Shown in pieces: positions 59,313 to 64,000 of a stretch of 64,000 bases of DNA. Below the pieces are notes generated by a model. That model saw only the letters and a program-made list of their open reading frames with translations. It had not been told where the DNA came from and ran no database searches. This DNA comes from Herbiconiux aconitum (lineage in GTDB: Bacteria > Actinomycetota > Actinomycetes > Actinomycetales > Microbacteriaceae). Position 1 is the first letter of the stretch; every line of letters starts with the position of its first letter. A program made the translations under genes and the position numbers. Location of the stretch: assembly GCF_024979235.1 (NCBI RefSeq), contig NZ_JANLCM010000002.1:868001-932000 (forward strand). The letters run 5' to 3'.

Positions 59313-61304
59313 CTACTCCGCCTGCAAGGCGCGGCGGTCGGCCTCGAGTTGCACCAGTTCGCGCTGGATCTCGCGGTAGATTTCGGGATTCTCGACCGCG
59401 TCGGTGCGCTGCAACCGCCCTTTGACATCTTCTTTGCGGCGCAGAAGGTGCCGCTGGATGAGGTCGCGGGTGATGCGGCGCAGATAGATCTGCGGCTCGC
59501 GATCGGGTCGCTCCGGCAACGGCGCCACGGCGATCTCCTCGACCAGCCGGCGATACTCCTCGGGCACATCGGCCTGGATCACCGTCACCCAGTCCTGGCG
59601 TTCGAAGGAGTCGACGTTGCGGCCGATCGCGTCGCGGATCGCCGCGAGCGGCGCATTGCTGAACCCGCAGCCGCTCGCCTGCAACAGCAGGTCTCGACCG
59701 ACGACGGTCGGAGCCTGCAGCATCGCCATCAGTGCGTCGCGCTCGGTGCGGGCGGCGGTCGTGGCGGGAAGCTGGGTGATGGTGACGCTCGGGCGCACCA
59801 CCGGGGCCTCTTGGAGGGAGGTGACGGAAGCCACCAGCGGATCGCCGGCCGGGTCGATCGAGCGCGGACGCTCGGCGACCACCACGGCCGCAGCGCCGCG
59901 CTCCGGGCCACCCCGGTCGGACGCACCCCGGTCGAGGGCTCCGCGGTCGAGAGTGCCGCGGTCGCTTCCGGATGCGCCGCGCGAGCGGGACCCGCTGCTC
60001 TCCACAGCACGCTGCACGTCGTCGAGCTCCATGGCCAGCATCTTGGCGAGCTGGCGGGTGTACGCCGGTCGCAGCGCCGAATCCCGGATGTCGGACACGA
60101 TCGGTGCCGCATCCCGCAGGGCCGCGACGCGGCCCTCGACGGTCTCGAGGTCGTAGGCCGAGAGCTTCTGCTTGATCACGAACTCGAACATCGGCTTCTT
60201 GCCCTTGATCAGCCGTCGCACGGCGTCGTCGCCCTTCGCGAGCCGGAGGTCGCAGGGGTCGAGACCGTCGGGCGCCACCGCCACGTAGGTCTGGGCGGCG
60301 AAGCGCTGCTCCTCGCTGAAGGCGCGCAGGGCGGCTTTCTGGCCGGCCGCATCCGGATCGAAGGTGAAAATGACCTCACCGAGACCGGCACTGTCGTCGG
60401 AGAGCACCCGACGCATGATCTTGATGTGCTCAACGCCGAAGGAGGTGCCGCAGGTGGCGACCGCGGTGGTGACACCCGCGAGGTGGCACGCCATCACATC
60501 GGTGTAGCCCTCCACCACCACGACCTGCCGGCCGCGCGCGATGTCGCGCTTGGCGAGATCGAGCCCGTAGAGCACCTGCGCCTTGTGATAGACGAGCGTC
60601 TCAGGGGTGTTGAGATATTTCGGGCCCTTGTCGTCGTCGAAGAGCCGACGAGCGCCGAAACCGACGGTCTGCCCCGTCTGATCGCGGATCGGCCAGATCA
60701 ACCGGCCCCGGAAGCGGTCGTAGCTTCCCCGGTCGCCCGAACTGAGGAGACCGGCTTCGCTGAGCTCCTTCTCGGTGAAGCCCCGGCTCTTGAGGTGCTT
60801 GCCCAGGTTGTCCCACCCCTGCGGTGCGTAGCCGACACCGAAGTGCGCGGCGACAGAGGCATCGAAGCCGCGTTCGCCGAGGAAGGCCCGCGCGGTGTCG
60901 GCCCCCGGCATCGTGAGCTGCTCGGCGAAGTACTCGCGCGCCGCCTCGTTGGCGGCGAGCAGGCGAGCCCGATTGCCTTGATCGACCGCGGCGCCGCCGT
61001 CTTCGTAGTGCAGCTGGAAGCCGATCTTCGCCGCGAGGCGCTCGACCGCTTCAGCGAAGGTCACGTGATCCATCTGCTGCAGGAACTTGTAGACGTCGCC
61101 GCCCTCCCCACAGCCGAAGCAGTGGTAGAAGCCGACCCCCGGCCGCACGTGGAAGCTCGGGGAGCGCTCGTCGTGGAACGGGCAGAGCCCTTTCATCGAC
61201 CCGGAGCCTGCGCTCTTCAGCGTGACGTAGTCGCCCACCACATCGGCGATGTTGACCCGGGAACGGACTTCGTCGATGTCGCTTCGACGTATCAGCCCTG
61301 CCAT
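59313..61304 (-). CDS. dnaG: DNA primase
   Basis: A 663-residue primase that makes RNA primers for replication. The N-terminal zinc-binding domain has CPFHDERSPSF and FYHCFGCGEGGDVYKF. The Toprim core has VVVEGYTDVMAC and FTFDPDAAGQKAAL. The C-terminal part, after a linker of repeated D-R-G units (about 450-480), binds the helicase DnaB. ATG 61304 (MAGLIRRSDID) fits the family and follows TATCCT by 6 bases. It converges with nothing; dgt ends 4 bases upstream on the same strand. Confidence 0.97.
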   Translation of the reverse strand: MAGLIRRSDIDEVRSRVNIADVVGDYVTLKSAGSGSMKGLCPFHDERSPSFHVRPGVGFYHCFGCGEGGDVYKFLQQMDHVTFAEAVERLAAKIGFQLHYEDGGAAVDQGNRARLLAANEAAREYFAEQLTMPGADTARAFLGERGFDASVAAHFGVGYAPQGWDNLGKHLKSRGFTEKELSEAGLLSSGDRGSYDRFRGRLIWPIRDQTGQTVGFGARRLFDDDKGPKYLNTPETLVYHKAQVLYGLDLAKRDIARGRQVVVVEGYTDVMACHLAGVTTAVATCGTSFGVEHIKIMRRVLSDDSAGLGEVIFTFDPDAAGQKAALRAFSEEQRFAAQTYVAVAPDGLDPCDLRLAKGDDAVRRLIKGKKPMFEFVIKQKLSAYDLETVEGRVAALRDAAPIVSDIRDSALRPAYTRQLAKMLAMELDDVQRAVESSGSRSRGASGSDRGTLDRGALDRGASDRGGPERGAAAVVVAERPRSIDPAGDPLVASVTSLQEAPVVRPSVTITQLPATTAARTERDALMAMLQAPTVVGRDLLLQASGCGFSNAPLAAIRDAIGRNVDSFERQDWVTVIQADVPEEYRRLVEEIAVAPLPERPDREPQIYLRRITRDLIQRHLLRRKEDVKGRLQRTDAVENPEIYREIQRELVQLEADRRALQAE

Positions 61305-61308
61305 GTCT

Positions 61309-62631
61309 CTAGGATACGTTCCGGCTACCGACACGCAGCCCGGTGGAGTGGGGTTCGACCAACCGGGTGTGCCAGGCGTCGGCCGTCTGATCGGTGAGGC
61401 TCGCCACCTGGTCGACCACGATGCGCTTGCGTTCGGCGTCGCCGGCGGCCAGGCGCCAGTCTTCTGCGAACGCCGTGTCGAGCGCCCGGCCGTCGGACTC
61501 CCAGAGGGCGTCGGCCAACTCGAGCAGCTGCGTTCGCTGGGTCTGGTAGATCGGCTGCCGGGCGTCGTTGCTCATCACGAACACCGACACGATGCCCTTG
61601 AGCGTCGCGATCTCGGCCTCGACCCAGGGCGGCACCACGACATCGGCCCCATAGCGCGTGATGCTGGTGGCCGGGAAGGACTCCCGGGTGGCGCGGGTGG
61701 CTGCGCCGGCGAATCGGCCGATCAACTGGCTGGTGAGGTTCTTCAGGCGAGCGTGCGCCTGGCGCGAGTCATCCCACTCCGACAGCCAGACCTGCAGCGA
61801 GTCGAGCCGTTCGAAGGCCTCCGTCAGATCGTCGAGGCTGAACGCCCCGCCGGCCCGCGAGTGGATGCTGCGGATGAGCGCCGCGTGATCGGCACGCGCA
61901 CCGAGCACCGAGACGTCGATGTAGCCGTTCAGCACCGCGTCTTCGAAGTCGTGCACCGAATAGGCGATGTCGTCGGACAGGTCCATCACCTGGGCCTCGA
62001 CGCAGAGCTTTCGATCGGGCGCACCGTGCCGGAGCCACTCGAAGACCGGCGCGTCGTCGTCGTACACCCCGTATTTCAGCCGACCGCTCGCATCCGGAAC
62101 CGGGGCGGACACCGTCCACGGATACTTGCAACTCGCATCGAGGCTCGCCCGCGTGAGGTTGAGGCCCACACTGCGGCCCTCGCCGTCGAACACCTTCGGT
62201 TCGAGCCGGGTCAGGATGCGCAGACTCTGCGCGTTGCCCTCGAACCCGCCGATGTCGCGGGCCCAGTCGTTGAGGGCCCGCTCGCCGTTGTGCCCGAACG
62301 GCGGATGCCCGAGGTCGTGCGCGAGGCACGCGCTGTCGACCACATCGGGATCGAGATCGAGGCTGTTGGCGAGCTCGCGGCCGACCTGGGCCACCTCGAG
62401 CGAGTGCGTGAGGCGGTTGCGGGCGAAGTCGGCCACCACGGCCGGGCTCAGCACCTGCGTCTTGGCCGCGAGTCGCCGCAGCGACGAGGAGTGCAAGAGG
62501 CGCGCCCGGTCGCGCGCGAAGTCGCTGCGACGGGTGTAGTGCTCCTCGGGGAGGAATCTCTCGGCGTCGGCTTCGGAGTAGCCCTTCGTGGGCGTCGCGG
62601 TCGACAGGTTGTGCAGGGGCTCAGCCACCAC
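61309..62631 (-). CDS. dgt: dGTPase-like HD phosphohydrolase
   Basis: A 440-residue HD-domain enzyme that hydrolyses deoxynucleoside triphosphates to the nucleoside and tripolyphosphate. It has the metal-binding pattern NRLTHSLEV, CLAHDLGHPPFGHNGE and LSDDIAYSVHDFED. Its position upstream of dnaG is conserved in actinobacteria and suits control of nucleotide pools at replication. The start is one of two adjacent GTG codons (62631 or 62628), overlapping the end of dus by 8-11 bases. Confidence 0.94.
   Translation of the reverse strand: MVAEPLHNLSTATPTKGYSEADAERFLPEEHYTRRSDFARDRARLLHSSSLRRLAAKTQVLSPAVVADFARNRLTHSLEVAQVGRELANSLDLDPDVVDSACLAHDLGHPPFGHNGERALNDWARDIGGFEGNAQSLRILTRLEPKVFDGEGRSVGLNLTRASLDASCKYPWTVSAPVPDASGRLKYGVYDDDAPVFEWLRHGAPDRKLCVEAQVMDLSDDIAYSVHDFEDAVLNGYIDVSVLGARADHAALIRSIHSRAGGAFSLDDLTEAFERLDSLQVWLSEWDDSRQAHARLKNLTSQLIGRFAGAATRATRESFPATSITRYGADVVVPPWVEAEIATLKGIVSVFVMSNDARQPIYQTQRTQLLELADALWESDGRALDTAFAEDWRLAAGDAERKRIVVDQVASLTDQTADAWHTRLVEPHSTGLRVGSRNVS
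61311..61316 (-). promoter_or_regulatory. -10 element of dnaG, leaderless type
   Basis: TATCCT on the minus strand, 6 bases (AGAGAC), then ATG 61304. It overlaps the last codons of dgt, giving dnaG a promoter of its own inside the dus-dgt-dnaG unit. Confidence 0.5.
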
Positions 62632-63847
62632 TGTGACTCAGTTCTGCCTCGGCGAGGTCGACCCGCCCGGCGCTCTCGAGCGAACGGGACTTCAGCCATC
62701 CGTCGGGCAGCGCCGGGTTCTTCGGGCTGCCGGCCCGGCCGCGCGGGCCCTCGGCGTCGGCGCCCGGGTAGGGCTCCGACCAGTCGAGGGTGGCGAGGAT
62801 CTCATCCATCTGGGCCAGGCTCGTGACGGTGCTGAGCGCGGCCCGCACCTCGTGGCCGGCCGGGTAGCCCTTCAGATACCACGCGACGTGCTTGCGGATG
62901 TCGCGGCAGGCGCGATTCTCGTCTCCGAAGAACTCCACCAGCAGCTCGGTGTGCCGGCGGAGCGTGCGCGCCACGTCGCCGAGCGACGGGGCGGCCCGCA
63001 GCGCTGCCGCCTCGTCGGCCGTGAGCTCACCGGCGCGCACCCGGAACGCCGCCGCGAGGTCGCCGAACAGCCACGGGCGGCCGAGGCAACCGCGCCCCAC
63101 GACGACCCCGTCGCATCCGGTCTCGTCGACCATGCGCAGCGCGTCTTCGCCCGACCAGATGTCGCCGTTGCCGAGCACCGGAATGCTCGTGATGGTCTCT
63201 TTCAGCCGCGCGATGGCCGACCAGTCGGCCTGACCGCTGTAGAAATCGGCCGCCGTGCGCGCGTGCAGCGCGATGGCCTTCACACCGGCACCCTCGGCGG
63301 CGCGGGCCGCTTCGAGGTAGGTGAGGTGGTCGGTGTCGATGCCCTTGCGCATCTTGACGGTGACCGGGATGTCTCCGGCCGCGTCGACCACCGACTCGAC
63401 GATCTCGCGGAAGAGATCGAGCTTCCAGGGCAGTGCTGCACCCCCACCCTTGCGCGTGACCTTGGGCACCGGGCAGCCGAAGTTCATGTCGATGTGATCG
63501 GTGCGGTCTTCGTCGACCAGGATGCGCGCCGCCTCGGCCATCGTGGCCGGATCGACCCCGTAGAGCTGGATGGAACGAGGCGTCTCGGACGGGTGGTGGG
63601 TGATGAGCCGCATCGTCTCGGGCGTGCGCTCGACGAGGGCCCGGCTCGTGATCATCTCGCTCACGTAGAGGCCGGCGCCGAACTCGCGGCAGAGCCGTCG
63701 GAACGCAGTGTTCGTGATGCCCGCCATGGGCGCCAGAACGACGGGCACGTCGAGCCGGATGGGCCCGATGGCGAGCTTGTCGTCGACGGAGGTCAGCGCG
63801 TCGCCGACGGCCTTCGGTGCGGGGGCGGTGAGTGTTGGAGTGGACAT
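62621..63847 (-). CDS. dusB: tRNA-dihydrouridine synthase
   Basis: A 408-residue FMN enzyme that reduces uridine to dihydrouridine in the tRNA D loop. The TIM-barrel has VVLAPMAGITNTAFRRLC, HIDMNFGCPVPKV (catalytic Cys in the FGCPV motif), VTVKMRKGID, LHARTAADFYSG and GNGDIWSGEDAL. The helical C-terminal domain (about 300-370) is present. ATG 63847 (MSTPTLTAP) follows GGGAG; an upstream open frame is unsupported. It is translationally coupled to dgt. Confidence 0.95.
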   Translation of the reverse strand: MSTPTLTAPAPKAVGDALTSVDDKLAIGPIRLDVPVVLAPMAGITNTAFRRLCREFGAGLYVSEMITSRALVERTPETMRLITHHPSETPRSIQLYGVDPATMAEAARILVDEDRTDHIDMNFGCPVPKVTRKGGGAALPWKLDLFREIVESVVDAAGDIPVTVKMRKGIDTDHLTYLEAARAAEGAGVKAIALHARTAADFYSGQADWSAIARLKETITSIPVLGNGDIWSGEDALRMVDETGCDGVVVGRGCLGRPWLFGDLAAAFRVRAGELTADEAAALRAAPSLGDVARTLRRHTELLVEFFGDENRACRDIRKHVAWYLKGYPAGHEVRAALSTVTSLAQMDEILATLDWSEPYPGADAEGPRGRAGSPKNPALPDGWLKSRSLESAGRVDLAEAELSHSGG

Positions 63848-63928
63848 CGTGGTCAATTCTCCCAGACTGGCGCCGGGGGTGTGTCGGGATCGGGAATCCT
63901 GTGGAGAGTCGGGCTGTTGAACACGATT

Positions 63929-64000
63929 GTGAGTGACAAGAACGGTATCGACAGAGTGCTCCATGACGCCGAGGCCCGGGGCATCCCGGTGGAGGTCGTC
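63929..64000 (+). CDS. Start of a possible YbaK-like aminoacyl-tRNA deacylase gene
   Basis: The open frame from GTG 63929 reads SDKNGIDRVLHDAEARGIPV and runs past the end of the window. The RVL-x-A-x-ARG-PVEVV pattern is reminiscent of the N-terminus of YbaK/EbsC-type deacylases, but 24 residues are too few to be sure. It is divergent from dus. An in-frame TTG at 63917 is an alternative start. No clear ribosome site or -10 element is seen. Confidence 0.45.
   Translation, partial: MSDKNGIDRVLHDAEARGIPVEVV

Overview
The window is high-GC actinobacterial chromosome, most likely from a Microbacteriaceae-type member of the Micrococcales (Leifsonia/Herbiconiux-like). The evidence is the dense GC-rich coding with frequent GTG starts, the glnA-glnE-glnA2 / DUF4191 / RDD / panB / Nif3 synteny, type I FAS-II genes next to DUF3145, a polyphosphate glucokinase, a type A RNase P RNA and many leaderless promoters. 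It is mostly conserved core genome. I see no prophage, insertion sequence, CRISPR array or resistance cassette.

Layout. 1-3.7 kb: the tail of a type II topoisomerase B subunit, a bidirectional hairpin, then the leftward sigA-murT-gatD operon. 3.7-10.7 kb: MFS transporter, PAC2 protein, leucyl aminopeptidase, lipoamide dehydrogenase and dihydrolipoyl acyltransferase. 10.7-20.2 kb: a membrane pseudokinase sits where lipB-lipA are found in relatives, followed by DUF4191, RDD, glnA1 (with a GlnR-like box), an SOS-box small gene, glnE and glnA2. 20.2-31.5 kb: nadE, a repeat-rich intergenic region, a Hip1-like hydrolase, panB, ppgK, rnpB, a zinc-ribbon-derived coiled coil, Nif3, SDR, an EEP nuclease, tRNA-Val and AhpE-like peroxiredoxin. 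31.7-40.3 kb: aceE, fasR and the fabD-fabH-acpP-fabF cluster, then DUF3145. 40.4-46 kb: PadR and a transglutaminase/DUF58/MoxR membrane operon. 46-57 kb: hydrolases, a sortase-anchored phytase-like esterase, an HxlR/SDR/FMN-reductase group, tRNA-Met, a GT4 glycosyltransferase, NIPA-like transporter, def and azlCD. 57-64 kb: tRNA-Asn, a 2-hydroxyacid dehydrogenase, an ABC ATPase, dnaG, dgt and dus.

How the genes work together. Nitrogen assimilation is concentrated here: two glutamine synthetases, their adenylyltransferase GlnE and glutamine-dependent NadE. Central carbon flux is represented by AceE, Lpd and the E2 protein, which together could form pyruvate dehydrogenase feeding the adjacent FasR-controlled FAS-II genes.

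The most striking observation is in the sigA operon. The GatD-like protein has glycine where the catalytic cysteine of the glutaminase should be and contains no cysteine at all. Its MurT partner has lost its four-cysteine zinc ribbon. Microbacteriaceae make group B peptidoglycan, in which the D-Glu alpha-carboxyl carries the cross-bridge instead of an amide. I propose, as inference, that this pair has been converted from amidation to attaching the first bridge amino acid. Other recurring themes are several proteins that keep a fold but lose catalytic or metal-binding residues, a dispersed intergenic repeat family, and a consistent leaderless promoter pattern.
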